Origin: Hymenobacter chitinivorans DSM 11115
GTDB lineage: Bacteria > Bacteroidota > Bacteroidia > Cytophagales > Hymenobacteraceae
NCBI RefSeq assembly: GCF_002797555.1
Contig: NZ_PGFA01000003.1
Span: 310,001 to 374,000 of the forward strand
Length of the DNA stretch: 64,000 nt
Reading direction: 5' to 3'
Numbering within the stretch: the first letter of the stretch is position 1; each line of letters begins with the position of its first letter. Positions 38,198-46,679 of this stretch are shown in pieces. The translations under genes and the position numbers were made by a program. The notes below the pieces were generated by a model that worked only from the letters and a program-made list of their open reading frames with translations, was not told the DNA's origin and did not search any database.

Positions 38198-38280
38198 GTG
38201 TAGAAAACCTCGACTAAAGTAGATTTATATTCTACACACCCTGTAGAATATAAATCTATTTTAGTCGAGGTTTTCTACAC
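38198..38280. promoter_or_regulatory. 39-bp-arm hairpin with four TGTAGAA half-sites upstream of the XRE gene
   Basis: Arms 38198-38236 and 38242-38280 are complementary at 38 of 39 positions around the loop CACCC. Each arm begins and ends with the heptamer: TGTAGAA at 38199 and TTCTACA at 38230, then TGTAGAA at 38242 and TTCTACA at 38273, both pairs spaced 31 bases start to start. The right arm ends 9 bases ahead of the XRE start. It could be the operator for that regulator, or an RNA hairpin in its leader. The arms are far richer in A/T than the neighbourhood. Confidence 0.65.
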
Positions 38281-38289
38281 TTTTCTCCC

Positions 38290-38877
38290 ATGCCCCGTCC
38301 CGCAAATCACTCCTCGTCCCTGTTTGCGCAGGTCCGCGCGTATTTTGGCCTTACCCAGCACCAGCTGGCCGAATTTCTGGGGGTGCCGGGGTCACAGGTC
38401 AGCCACCTCGAAGCCGGCCGCCGCCGGCCCAGTCTAGCCCTACTCGATGCCCTGGCGCCCCTGACCCAGCAGATGCCCGACGAGCCCGCGCCGGCTCCTG
38501 CCGTGCCCGAGGGCCAGCTCGCGGCCGGCCCCTTGCAGGAGCGGCTGCGGTACTGCCGCTGGCGGGCCACTAACCTGCGCTACGAAATGCTGCCCCTGGA
38601 AGCCCGGGCGGCGGTGGCCGCCCGCTGGGCCCGGGCCCTGCCCGCGCTGCTGGCCCCGCTGCCCAAGGCCGACGCCCTGGCCCCGCCCGTGCTCGATGCC
38701 ACGCCGGCCGGGCAGGCAGCCTACCGGCAGTGGTTTCAGCGCTGCTGGCTCGATACCCGACCCACTGCCCTGGACCCCGAGGCCCTGGCCCAGTGGCACC
38801 TGCTGCGGCTGCGGGCCGAGGCCCTGGAAACCGAAGCTGCGGCCCTGGAAAAGCTGCTGGCCCCAGCCCCAAAATAA
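38290..38877 (+). CDS. XRE-family HTH transcriptional regulator
   Basis: A 195-residue protein. Residues 10-62 form a Cro/XRE helix-turn-helix: LFAQVRAYFGLTQHQLAEFL, GVPGSQVSHLEAGRRRPSLA. The remaining 130 residues are Ala/Leu/Pro-rich and helical with no known domain; a leucine-rich C-terminal helix (LLRLRAEALETEAAALEKLL) could be a coiled coil for dimerisation. Its start lies 9 bases from a large hairpin with four symmetric half-sites, which is a good candidate autoregulatory operator. Base composition is like the chromosome, unlike the DUF4062 gene and the hairpin. Confidence 0.78.
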   Translation: MPRPANHSSSLFAQVRAYFGLTQHQLAEFLGVPGSQVSHLEAGRRRPSLALLDALAPLTQQMPDEPAPAPAVPEGQLAAGPLQERLRYCRWRATNLRYEMLPLEARAAVAARWARALPALLAPLPKADALAPPVLDATPAGQAAYRQWFQRCWLDTRPTALDPEALAQWHLLRLRAEALETEAAALEKLLAPAPK

Positions 38878-38891
38878 ATAGGGGCTGGGGC
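38860..38891 (+). terminator. Hairpin overlapping the XRE stop codon
   Basis: GCCCCAGCCCC and GGGGCTGGGGC form a perfect 11-bp stem with the loop AAAATAAATA, which contains the TAA stop. No T-run follows, so it may protect the 3' end or slow ribosomes rather than terminate. Confidence 0.45.
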
Positions 38892-39092
38892 TTGGGCCAG
38901 TCGAGCTTGCCGGCTACATTTAAGCACTATCCCTCGTGCCCGGCCCCTGGCCCGGGCGGGTCGTCGTGGCCGCTCCGCCCAATTAGTACTCAATTCGTTA
39001 CGCCTTATTGCACTATGCCGCCCCGCACTGCTGGTCGGTCAGGCTTTTGGGAATAGGCCTGTCTTATTTTCTACTGTTTAACCCCTTTTTGT

Positions 39093-39515
39093 ATGCCTGC
39101 TAACCCCATTACTTTCCTGAAGTCCCGCGCCGAGTGCGACGCCGTTCTGGCCACCCTGGCCCTGAAGCTGCGAACCTACCAGCACCGCGACTACAACGCC
39201 ACTTTCGCCGACGAAACCGACGAACTGCGCACCGCCAGCACGGCCACCCGCCTGGCCAAAGCCGCCGCCGCCGTGGAGCGCTACACCCAGGACCTGGCCG
39301 ACCCTGACCTCACCAAAACCGAGTGGACGCGCATCAAGCAAGCCCTGATTACGGCCACTGCCCAGCGCGACCGGCTCGAACTGGCCGTCACCGACGATAC
39401 CGGCGCCGACGCCTACCTGGCCGATGTGGACGACGACCTGCTGGACGGGCAAGTGGCCATCCTGCTGGCCGCCCAAAAAGCCGTCACCGACCACCGCGCC
39501 ACCTTAGCGGCGTGA
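39093..39515 (+). CDS. Hypothetical protein, 140 residues
   Basis: Starts MPANPITFLKSRAECDAVLA. The protein is soluble, mostly helical and rich in Ala, Thr and Asp; it has the segments ATLALKLRTYQHRDYNATFA, TRLAKAAAAVERYTQDLADP and AYLADVDDDLLDGQVAILLA. I recognise no family. Codon use is like the core genes, and a strong terminator follows at 39536. There is no signal peptide. It probably is a genuine gene with its own transcript; function unknown. Confidence 0.65.
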   Translation: MPANPITFLKSRAECDAVLATLALKLRTYQHRDYNATFADETDELRTASTATRLAKAAAAVERYTQDLADPDLTKTEWTRIKQALITATAQRDRLELAVTDDTGADAYLADVDDDLLDGQVAILLAAQKAVTDHRATLAA

Positions 39516-39535
39516 TGCCCGCGCTCCTATGATTT

Positions 39536-39569
39536 GAAAGGCGGCCCGCCACGAGGGGCCGCCTTTTTT
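39536..39569 (+). terminator. Rho-independent terminator after the 140-residue protein gene
   Basis: AAAGGCGGCCC pairs with GGGCCGCCTTT around an 8-base loop, followed by TTTG. Located 20 bases past the stop. Confidence 0.85.
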
Positions 39570-39703
39570 GTGGCTGTACCGCGACGAAAAAGCCGCTCGG
39601 CGGGGCTAGTCTGGCCGCGCCGCCGCGCCAGGAGCCAGCCTCGGGCCCCGGGTAAAAAGCTCCCAACCGTGTAAACTGGCCGGCCGGGGTATTACTTTCG
39701 GGT

Positions 39704-40597
39704 ATGTCCACGCTTCTTCTCGACCAGCCCGTTCCCGTGTATCCCCTCACGCCGCAGCAAACGCCCGGCAGCGGCTTGCTTCAGCTGGCCCGGGCGCAAG
39801 GACAGCAGCCGGCATTCCGGCAAAACATGCTGCGGCCCCACCGCAAGGACTATTACCACCTGGTGTTCGTGCAGCGGGGCGGTAGCCGGCACTGGGTGGA
39901 TATGACGCCCTACGTGCTGAAAGAAAATGCGCTGTACTTCTCGGCCCCCGGCCAGCTGCAGCTGAAAGAAAAGCTGCTGCCGCTGTGGGGGTTCAGCCTG
40001 GCCTTTACCCGCGAGTTTCTGGCCTTGCAGCCCAACGCGGCCCTGGCGCAGCTGCCGCTGCTGCGCAACCCCCAGAACGGCCACGAGCTGCTCCTGGCGC
40101 CGGCCGACGTCGCCTTCGTGGAAGACCTCTTCACCAAGCTCGAAGCCGAGTACCAGCAGCCCGGCGAGTGGCAGCAGCCCATGCTCACGGCCCACCTCAC
40201 CGTGCTGCTCACCTACCTCAGCCGGCTCTACACGGCGCAGTTTCCGGGCGACGAGCCCTCGGCCGACCAGCTGCTGCTCCAGAGGTACCGGGCCCGGATT
40301 GAGGAGTGCTTCCGCGAGCGGCACGAGGTAAGCGCCTATGCGGCCCTACTCCACATCTCGGCCGGGCACCTGAGCGAGGTGGTGAAAGCCCAGAGCGGCA
40401 AGCCGGCCATTGCCCACATTCAGGAGCGCCTGGTACTGGAAGCCCGGCGCCTGCTGTTCCACACCCCGCAGTCGGTGAAGGAAATTGCCTTCGACCTGGG
40501 CTTTGCCGATGCTTCTTACTTCAGCCGCTTCTTCAAGCGCGAAACCGGCCTCACCCCGGCCGAGTACCGCGCCAGCAGCCGCGAAATGTACCCGTGA
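39704..40597 (+). CDS. AraC-family transcriptional regulator
   Basis: A 297-residue regulator. Residues 20-140 resemble a cupin sensor (KDYYHLVFVQRGGSRHWVDM, YVLKENALYFSAPGQLQLKE). The C-terminal 100 residues carry two helix-turn-helices: HEVSAYAALLHISAGHLSEV and VKEIAFDLGFADASYFSRFF, then FKRETGLTPAEYR, which is the AraC signature. It lies 74 bases upstream of an SDR gene on the same strand, its likely target. Effector unknown. Cytosolic, DNA-binding. Confidence 0.88.
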   Translation: MSTLLLDQPVPVYPLTPQQTPGSGLLQLARAQGQQPAFRQNMLRPHRKDYYHLVFVQRGGSRHWVDMTPYVLKENALYFSAPGQLQLKEKLLPLWGFSLAFTREFLALQPNAALAQLPLLRNPQNGHELLLAPADVAFVEDLFTKLEAEYQQPGEWQQPMLTAHLTVLLTYLSRLYTAQFPGDEPSADQLLLQRYRARIEECFRERHEVSAYAALLHISAGHLSEVVKAQSGKPAIAHIQERLVLEARRLLFHTPQSVKEIAFDLGFADASYFSRFFKRETGLTPAEYRASSREMYP

Positions 40598-40636
40598 TGC
40601 CGACGAATGTGCCACAATGACGCTACTAGGGCCCGG

Positions 40637-40644
40637 TAGCTTTG
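40637..40644 (+). promoter_or_regulatory. Candidate -7 box for the SDR gene
   Basis: TAGCTTTG is a perfect TAnnTTTG match, 27 bases ahead of the SDR ATG. No TTG lies at the -33 position, so an activator such as the adjacent AraC protein would be needed. Confidence 0.35.
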
Positions 40645-40671
40645 TGCTGTTCAACCAAGCACCACATTTCC

Positions 40672-41415
40672 ATGAAGAAAGCATTGATTACCGGAGCCAA
40701 CAAAAGCATCGGTTTTGAAGCCGCCCGCCTGCTCCTGCAACAGGGCTATTACGTGTACCTCGGTAGCCGCGACCTCTCCAACGGTCAGCAAGCCGTGGCC
40801 CGGCTGCATGCCGAAGGCCTCACCCAGGTAGAGCCCATCCAGCTCGACGTAGCCGACGCCGCCTCGGTAAAAGCCGCCCGGGAAACCGTCGGCCAGCACA
40901 CCACCGTCCTCGACGTGCTCATCAACAACGCCGGCATCAACGGCGGCATGCCGCAGTCGGCCCTCACCGCCGAACCCAGTCAGTTTAAAAAGGTGTTCGA
41001 CACCAACTTCTTTGGCGTAATAGCCGTCACGCAGGCCTTTCTCGACCTGTTGCGCGAGTCGCCGGAGCCCCGCATCGTGAACGTCAGCTCGGCCCAGGGC
41101 TCCCTGACCCTGCACAGCGACCCGGCCCACGGGTACAAGTACTACGACCACAAAGCGGCCGTGTACCACTCCTCCAAGTCGGCCCTCAACATGTACACCA
41201 TCAACCTGGCCTACGAGCTGCGCGACACCCCCTTCAAAGTGAATGCCGTGGACCCGGGCTTCGTCGCCACCGATTTCAACGGCCACCGCGGCACCGGCAC
41301 CGTGCAGGAAGCCGGCGCCCGGGTCGTGAAGTACGCCCTGCTGGACGCCCACGGCCCGACCGGCAAGTTCGTCAGCGAGGAATACAACCCCGAAACCGGC
41401 GAAATCCCCTGGTAA
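40672..41415 (+). CDS. SDR-family NAD(P)-dependent oxidoreductase
   Basis: A 247-residue short-chain dehydrogenase close to the carbonyl-reductase type. TGANKSIG at 7-14 binds the cofactor; NNAG is at 85-88; Ser140, Tyr165 and Lys169 (YHSSK) form the active site. VDPGFVATDFNGHRGTGTVQ and the end (TGKFVSEEYNPETGEIPW) are typical of this subgroup. It is expected to reduce a carbonyl or oxidise an alcohol in the cytosol; substrate unknown. Preceded by an AraC regulator and followed by a bidirectional terminator at 41478. The ATG at 40672 fits the family start. Confidence 0.88.
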   Translation: MKKALITGANKSIGFEAARLLLQQGYYVYLGSRDLSNGQQAVARLHAEGLTQVEPIQLDVADAASVKAARETVGQHTTVLDVLINNAGINGGMPQSALTAEPSQFKKVFDTNFFGVIAVTQAFLDLLRESPEPRIVNVSSAQGSLTLHSDPAHGYKYYDHKAAVYHSSKSALNMYTINLAYELRDTPFKVNAVDPGFVATDFNGHRGTGTVQEAGARVVKYALLDAHGPTGKFVSEEYNPETGEIPW

Positions 41416-41477
41416 ACGCGGTCAGTGTGATTGAAGCTAGCTTCTAACCAACGCCAGAACTGACAATACCCCGTGTG

Positions 41478-41527
41478 AAAAACGACAAGAGGCCAAAGCC
41501 CCCGTAGCTTCAGCCTCTTGTCGTTTG
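41478..41527. terminator. Bidirectional terminator between SDR and histidine kinase genes
   Basis: AAACGACAAGAGGC (41480-41493) pairs perfectly with GCCTCTTGTCGTTT (41513-41526) over a 19-base loop. A-run and T-run lie at the two ends, fitting the convergent gene arrangement. Confidence 0.8.
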
Positions 41528-41548
41528 TGCGTGCTTCGTTCATGTTGC

Positions 41549-42886
41549 TTACGCGGCGCTGCCGGAAACGGCAAACTGCACCCGGGCCTCAAAAATATTG
41601 TCTTCCTCACGCAACAGCAGCCGGGCTCCGTGCAGCTCCGCAATGCGGCTACTGAGCCACAAGCCCAGGCCGGCCCCGTCGCTGAGCACGTCGGCCTGGT
41701 AGTAGGCCGAGGTCAGCCGGCTCAAGTCGCCCAGGGAATGAGGCAGGGGGTTGCGGACGGCGGCAAACAGGCCCGCGGAACCCGGCTCCCGGCCCACGAC
41801 GACCTGCACGGCTGCCCCCGGCGGCGCATGGCGCATGGCATTTTCCAGCAGGTTCAGCAGCACCGTCGTCAGCTTGTCGGCATCGGCCAGCACCTGATAG
41901 GAAGCAACCTGTTCGTCGAAGAGCAGCTCCAGCGGCCGGCCCGCAGTCCGGAAGCGGGGCAGGAGCCGGTCGGTGGCCGCCAGTACCAGCTCATCGAGCA
42001 GCACGGGGTGCAGGTGCAGGGGCAAAGCCTCGGCCCCGAGGCGGCTGACCAGCAGGAAGTCATCGACCAAGCGGCTCAGCCGCCGGATTTCTTCGAGCTG
42101 CCCGCTCAGTTGCTGGTGGTTGGCGGCCGGCAGGGCGGGGTCGAGCAGGGTCACGGCCAAGCCGGTGTGCAACGTCGCCAGCGGGGTACGCAGCTCGTGG
42201 GCGGCGGCGGCCAGAAAGTTGTCCTGGAGCTGGGCTCCTTCGCGCAGGCGCCGCAGCATGGCGTTCAGCGCTTCGGCCAGTTCCTGTACTTCGTCGTAGG
42301 TGGCGGGCACGGGCAGAGACACGGCGTCCCGGGCCGTAGCCACCGCCCGCGCTGCCTGGGCCATGCGCCGCAACGGCCGCAGCACCACGTTGCCCAGGGC
42401 CAGGGCCAGCACTACGGCCAGCAGCAGGCTGCCCAGGGCCGTGAGCAGCAGCCCCTGCCGCACCTGGGCCAGCTCGGTGTGCAGGGCCGTATCGGGGTGG
42501 GCCAACCACAGCTCCAGGTGGTCGTCGGGGCGCAGAATCATGGTGCGCTGTACCCGCACCCGCCGCCAGCCCTCCGTTGTGAAACCGGGCCAGCCCGCCG
42601 AGCGGAATATTTCCAGCGGCGGGGCGCCCGGGGCCACGTAGCGCACCAGGATACGCTCGTCGAGCTGGTCGGGCAGGGGCACCACGGGCCGGTCGTTGCC
42701 TAGCTCGGTACGGTTTAGCAGCAGCGTGGCACGGGCCTGCAGGCGGGCGTCGTCGGCGCGGCTTAGCACCTGGCGCAGGTGCAGGTACTGGTAGCCCCCG
42801 GCCAGCCCGGTGGTGAGCCCTACTACTAGGGCCAGGGCCAGAAACAGGCTGGTGCGCAAAGAAAGCGGGCGGCGCAGCATGGGCAT
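41549..42886 (-). CDS. Sensor histidine kinase (CusS/QseC-like)
   Basis: A 445-residue membrane kinase. The first transmembrane helix is about 12-32, a periplasmic sensor loop of about 110 residues follows, and the second helix is about 145-168. A HAMP segment spans about 168-220 (LRPLRRMAQAARAVATARDA). The phosphoacceptor His230 is in AAAAHELRTPLATLH. N-box (LLNLLENAMRHAPP), then GAGLGLWLSSRIAELHGARL form the ATPase domain. The start ATG overlaps the TAA of the response regulator gene by one base, showing translational coupling. Signal sensed is unknown; metal or envelope stress would be typical for this type. Confidence 0.9.
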   Translation of the reverse strand: MPMLRRPLSLRTSLFLALALVVGLTTGLAGGYQYLHLRQVLSRADDARLQARATLLLNRTELGNDRPVVPLPDQLDERILVRYVAPGAPPLEIFRSAGWPGFTTEGWRRVRVQRTMILRPDDHLELWLAHPDTALHTELAQVRQGLLLTALGSLLLAVVLALALGNVVLRPLRRMAQAARAVATARDAVSLPVPATYDEVQELAEALNAMLRRLREGAQLQDNFLAAAAHELRTPLATLHTGLAVTLLDPALPAANHQQLSGQLEEIRRLSRLVDDFLLVSRLGAEALPLHLHPVLLDELVLAATDRLLPRFRTAGRPLELLFDEQVASYQVLADADKLTTVLLNLLENAMRHAPPGAAVQVVVGREPGSAGLFAAVRNPLPHSLGDLSRLTSAYYQADVLSDGAGLGLWLSSRIAELHGARLLLREEDNIFEARVQFAVSGSAA

Positions 42887-43581
42887 TACAGGGAAGCCGT
42901 GGGGCTGCCTACCAGGCGGTAGCCATGGCCCACCACCGTTTCGAGCAGGGGCGGCCGGTCGGGGAAGGCGCGGTCCAGCTTGCGGCGCAGCTGGGAAATG
43001 TGCACCTCAATAACGTTGGAGCCCATGTCGAAGTCCACGTCCCAGACCTTTTCGGCAATACGGGTTTTGGTGACGACGCGCCCGGCGTTGCGCAGCAGCA
43101 AGTCGAGCAGGGCAAACTCCCGGTTGGTGAGCGTGAGTGGCTGTCCGGCCCGCGTCACCGAGCGGTGAATTGGGTCCAGCTCCAGGTCGGCGAGGCGGAG
43201 CACGGCGGCTTCCGGGCTGCCGCGCTTGCGCTCCACGGCCCGCAGCCGGGCCAGCAGCTCGTCGAACTCAAAGGGCTTGCGCAGGTAGTCTACCGCCCCG
43301 GCGTCGAGCCCCCGGATAACGTGGGGGGTGTCGGACAAGGCACTGAGGATGATGACCGGCACGCCGTCGAGGCCGAACTCGCGCAGGTTGCGCAGCACCT
43401 CGAAGCCGTTCTGGCCGGGCAGCATCAAGTCGAGCAGGATAACGTCGTAGCTAGTAGTGGCGGCCCGCTCCAGGCCTTCGGGGCCGGTGGCGGCTACGTC
43501 GGCCACGTGGCCGGCCTGCACCAGACCCTGTTGCACAAAGCCGGCCAGGCGGGCCTCATCCTCAATGAGCAGAATTCGCAT
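42886..43581 (-). CDS. OmpR-family response regulator
   Basis: A 231-residue two-domain regulator. Receiver: MRILLIEDEARLAGFVQQGL with acidic pair Glu7/Asp8, phosphorylated Asp51 in VILLDLMLP, and Lys102 in LRKPFEFDEL. C-terminal winged helix (about 128-225): LTLTNREFALLDLLLRNAGR, VIEVHISQLRRKLDRAF and TVVGHGYRLVG. It forms a coupled pair with the kinase (one-base overlap). It resembles CusR-like regulators. Targets unknown; the secreted proline-rich protein gene immediately upstream on the same strand is a candidate. Confidence 0.92.
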   Translation of the reverse strand: MRILLIEDEARLAGFVQQGLVQAGHVADVAATGPEGLERAATTSYDVILLDLMLPGQNGFEVLRNLREFGLDGVPVIILSALSDTPHVIRGLDAGAVDYLRKPFEFDELLARLRAVERKRGSPEAAVLRLADLELDPIHRSVTRAGQPLTLTNREFALLDLLLRNAGRVVTKTRIAEKVWDVDFDMGSNVIEVHISQLRRKLDRAFPDRPPLLETVVGHGYRLVGSPTASL

Positions 43582-43606
43582 GGGCAGCGAAGCTAAGCAA
43601 ATGCAC

Positions 43607-43642
43607 GCAAGGCCTACTACCCGGGCGGGTGGTAGGCCTTGC
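43607..43642 (-). terminator. Hairpin after the proline-rich secreted protein gene
   Basis: GCAAGGCCTACTACC pairs with GGTGGTAGGCCTTGC, with one mismatch and a small loop. It separates the 43648 gene from the response regulator start; a T-run is weak. Confidence 0.6.
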
Positions 43643-43647
43643 TTAGG

Positions 43648-44388
43648 CTAGTTGATGAGAAACTGGACGTTGTCCACGGTAAGGGTCAGGGCATGAATGC
43701 GGCGCAGCTTATCAGCGGCCACGGCCCCGCGGTGCAGCTCCAGGGGCAGGCCGGTAGCCTGCAGCGTGGTGCCGGTCTTGAGCTTGTCGGCCAGCTGCAC
43801 ACCCACGTGGGGCGGCACGGTCAGCAGGGTCTGGTCGGCCAGCATAATGGCCCGCAGGTGGCCCTGCCGGTCGTTGCGCAGGGCCGTAATGCGGCCTTCC
43901 ACCGCTACCGGCTTGCGCTTGCCCACCGGGGGCAGGGGCGGGGCCGGCGGGGGTGGGGGCGGCGTCATGGGTGGCTCACCAGGCGTCTGGCCGGGCACCG
44001 GCGGGGCGGGCGGCGGAGGTGGCGGCAGGGCCATGACCAAGGTTTTCTTGCCGAGCTTGACGCTCACCAATTCCCGGCGGGCACCTCCTTCCTGGAGCTG
44101 GTGCTGCGTGGTGGTGAAATGGATGCTCTGCCCGGGCTTGATTACGGTCATCAGGGACTCGGCCAGGTCGGGCAGGAAGTGCACCGAGTCCTGGGTGCCG
44201 CCGGCCTGGTAGATGAAGCCGTCGTAGAGGCCTTCGGGGTTGGCCGTGTAGCGTAGCAGCGTGCCCGAGCGTTCCTGGGTGGCCAGGGCCGGCGGGGAAG
44301 GGTGGCGGGGCTTCTGGGCCAGGGCCTTGGGTAGGGGGCCGGCCAGCAGGAGCAGGAGCAACGGTAAGAAGTGGACTGATTTAAGCAT
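43648..44388 (-). CDS. Secreted proline-rich protein, hypothetical
   Basis: A 246-residue exported protein. MLKSVHFLPLLLLLLAGPLP and a following KALAQ form the signal peptide. Residues 40-120 give a small beta domain (GTLLRYTANPEGLYDGFIYQ). About 125-155 holds two polyproline runs (PPPPPPAPPVPG and PPPPPPAPPLPP). The C-terminal 90 residues (VAVEGRITALRNDRQGHLRA, then IMLADQTLLTVPPHVG) resemble an OB-like or bOB fold. No known family. It lies 66 bases upstream of the two-component genes on the same strand, and may be the partner or target of that system. A T-rich signal for termination lies between. Confidence 0.65.
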   Translation of the reverse strand: MLKSVHFLPLLLLLLAGPLPKALAQKPRHPSPPALATQERSGTLLRYTANPEGLYDGFIYQAGGTQDSVHFLPDLAESLMTVIKPGQSIHFTTTQHQLQEGGARRELVSVKLGKKTLVMALPPPPPPAPPVPGQTPGEPPMTPPPPPPAPPLPPVGKRKPVAVEGRITALRNDRQGHLRAIMLADQTLLTVPPHVGVQLADKLKTGTTLQATGLPLELHRGAVAADKLRRIHALTLTVDNVQFLIN

Positions 44389-44513
44389 ACAAGCGAGAAG
44401 CTAATAACTGGGCTTGTTCCCAATCGATACTTCAAAGGTGCCGGGCGTACCTAACGACGGGCTGAAGCTCACATTAATTTTTCTTCAGGTGCCGCCGCCC
44501 ATTTCGCCCTTGC

Positions 44514-44885
44514 TCACCACTTCCTGAAAATGACGTACACCGCCGCCACCAGCAGCCCGAAGCCCACTAAGTGGTTCCAGCCCAGCTTGTCGGTTTTGAA
44601 TACGTAGACGGCGCAGAGCGTGAAGACCGTCAGACTCACCACTTCCTGAATCACCTTGAGCTGAAACAGGCTGAAGGGGCCGCCGTTTTCCTCGAAACCC
44701 AGGCGGTTGGCGGGCACCTGAAACACGTACTCGAAGAAGGCCAAGCCCCAACTGATGAGAATCACGCCCACCAGGCCCAGGCCGTGCAGCCAGGTGATTT
44801 TCTTGAACTGCAGGTGCCCGTACCAGGCGAAGGTCATGAACAGGTTGGAGATGGTGAGCAGCAGGATGGTGTAGAAACCTTTCAT
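44514..44885 (-). CDS. DMT-superfamily membrane protein (DUF486)
   Basis: A 123-residue inner-membrane protein with four hydrophobic helices: FYTILLLTISNLFMTFAWYG, LHGLGLVGVILISWGLAFFE, KVIQEVVSLTVFTLCAVYVF and LGWNHLVGFGLLVAAVYVIF. FEYVFQVPANRLG is the DUF486 signature between helices 2 and 3. Members are related to small multidrug-type transporters; the function is not known. The ATG at 44885 was selected because a longer frame upstream is non-homologous and overlaps the next gene in another frame. Confidence 0.85.
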   Translation of the reverse strand: MKGFYTILLLTISNLFMTFAWYGHLQFKKITWLHGLGLVGVILISWGLAFFEYVFQVPANRLGFEENGGPFSLFQLKVIQEVVSLTVFTLCAVYVFKTDKLGWNHLVGFGLLVAAVYVIFRKW

Positions 44886-44994
44886 AGGAGCAGCATACAA
44901 AGAATAGTGCGCAGTACGAGTTTGGAGCGGGCCGGGTGCCGACTCCTGGCCCAAGGACCGTTGCCAGATAAGCAGGCCGGGAATGGGCGGCTGC

Positions 44995-45363
44995 TTAGCC
45001 CAGCATTCCACCCCCTGCTGTAAGGGCCACAAAGCCGAGCAGCAGCAGCAAAAGTACCAGGATGAAGGTGAGCAGCTGGGCCCAGTTATAGGGTCCGTCT
45101 TTACGGGGAAAGTCCCGATTGAGCCAGCGGAAGTTGTAGAGGCCGGCGGCCAGCAGGCCAAACAGCAAAAGCATAACAGCCCGGTGCCAGCTGATTTCTA
45201 CCGTTTTCAGTCGCAGCCATTCCGGGTACGTCAAATTCCGGTTGCCATAGCCGGGGAAAAGAATTTGCAGCAGCAGCCCATACAGGCTTTTGTTAAATAT
45301 CAGTAGTACCAATAGCCCCCATAGGAAAGCCAGGCGCAGCTTGGTGCGAGTCAGGAAGTGCAT
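44995..45363 (-). CDS. Small membrane protein, hypothetical
   Basis: A 122-residue protein with three likely transmembrane segments: about 9-32 (LRLAFLWGLLVLLIFNKSLY), 62-78 (AVMLLLFGLLAAGLYNF) and 96-118 (LLTFILVLLLLLLGFVALTA). A periplasmic or loop piece (GNRNLTYPEWLRLKTVEISW) sits between. No family recognised. It has a core-like base composition and is 109 bases upstream of the DUF486 gene on the same strand. Probably a genuine gene. Confidence 0.62.
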   Translation of the reverse strand: MHFLTRTKLRLAFLWGLLVLLIFNKSLYGLLLQILFPGYGNRNLTYPEWLRLKTVEISWHRAVMLLLFGLLAAGLYNFRWLNRDFPRKDGPYNWAQLLTFILVLLLLLLGFVALTAGGGMLG

Positions 45364-45498
45364 GAGCAGCGTCGTGGGGGTAACTGGGCCGCCGGCTTAG
45401 CCGAGCGGAATTAACCGGCTTGGAAAGGTAGCAAAAGCGCCCGGCCTGCGCGTGGGCTGGGTTTACGGAGCCCCGAAAGTAGCTACCTTGGCGGCGTT

Positions 45499-46440
45499 AT
45501 GGCCCTTGCTCCCCGTCCTGCTCCCTCGAAGCCCGCCAGTCCGCTCGACCCGGGCATTGGCGTCAACTTTGGCCAGCCCACGCGCCGGGCCATCAACCAC
45601 GACGGCTCCTTCAACGTGCGCCGCCGTAGTAGCCAGGCCCACGTGCGCGACCTGTACCAGGAGCTGATTACCATGGACTGGCTGCCGTTTCTGGGTTTGG
45701 TCTTCAGCGGACTTACTCTGGTCAACCTGCTGTTTGCGGCCGGCTACCTGTGGCTGGGCCTGGAGCACCTGAGCGGCACGGCCACGCTCACCCACATTCC
45801 GCCGTTTCTGCAGGCATTTTTCTTTAGCGTCCAAACCTTCACCACCGTGGGCTACGGCGGCATTGCCCCCAACAGCATCGGGACCGGGCTGCTGGCCAGC
45901 GCCGAGGCCATGACCGGCCTGCTGATGGCGGCCCTGGCCACGGGCCTGCTCTACGGGCGGTTTTCGCGGCCCCGGGCGGGCATCCTCTTCAGCCGCACCG
46001 CCCTGATTACGACCCGCCCCAACGGTCAGGCTAGCCTGCAGTTTCGGGTGGCCAACCGCCACCGCAGCACCCTGGTGGAGCTGCGGGCCCGGGTGCTGCT
46101 GCAGTTCACCGACCCCGACGGCAACCGCAGCTACCACAACCTGATTCTGGAGCGCGACTCGGTGTATTTCTTTCCCCTGAACTGGACCATTGCCCACGAC
46201 ATCACTCCGGAAAGCCCCCTGCACGGCCTCACCCAGCAGGATTTGACGGCCCGCTACGCCGAAATTCTGATTTCCCTGAAGGGCTACGACGACACCTTTG
46301 CTCAGGACGTGCACGCCCGCAACTCCTACCGCTTCGACGAGCTGGAGTGGAACCGCCGCTACGTGCGCGCCTACGACATCGAGGACGACGGCGTGGTGGT
46401 GCTGGACCTGGACCGGCTGCACGAAACCGAGGCCGTGTAG
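45499..46440 (+). CDS. Inward-rectifier (KirBac-type) potassium channel
   Basis: A 313-residue channel. A cytosolic N-terminus (about 1-62, with FNVRRRSSQAHVRDLYQELI, the slide helix), then TM1 (about 62-88), the pore helix and selectivity filter TTVGYGG at 115-121, and TM2 (about 127-152). The rest (about 155-305) is the immunoglobulin-like C-terminal domain typical of Kir proteins (LITTRPNGQASLQFRVANRH, ILISLKGYDDTFAQ). It forms tetramers in the inner membrane and passes potassium. Bacterial Kir channels are scattered through Bacteroidota. It is divergent from a small membrane-protein gene. Confidence 0.9.
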   Translation: MALAPRPAPSKPASPLDPGIGVNFGQPTRRAINHDGSFNVRRRSSQAHVRDLYQELITMDWLPFLGLVFSGLTLVNLLFAAGYLWLGLEHLSGTATLTHIPPFLQAFFFSVQTFTTVGYGGIAPNSIGTGLLASAEAMTGLLMAALATGLLYGRFSRPRAGILFSRTALITTRPNGQASLQFRVANRHRSTLVELRARVLLQFTDPDGNRSYHNLILERDSVYFFPLNWTIAHDITPESPLHGLTQQDLTARYAEILISLKGYDDTFAQDVHARNSYRFDELEWNRRYVRAYDIEDDGVVVLDLDRLHETEAV

Positions 46441-46679
46441 CGGGTGCGGGGCCAAAGGGGGGCGGCGCCGAGCAACTGCCCAGCCGCCCGACCGTCGACA
46501 AACCCCGGCCGGAGTGGCTGGTTGTAGAAGGGGAAAAGCGGAAAACGGAACATCTTTCCCTAGCTTGCTCCGATTCTGCCTGGCCGCTGACCCGCTGCGC
46601 GGCGGCAGTAAACTGAACATCATACAGCTGATGTGGTTGTGGTGGCCTTTACCCGGCAGTTATTCTTAGTTCTACTAGC

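Noticed and set aside
38198..38280. Hairpin considered as a CRISPR repeat or as a simple terminator
   Set aside because: There is only one copy, no spacers and no cas genes. It lies upstream of a gene rather than after one, and no T-run follows.
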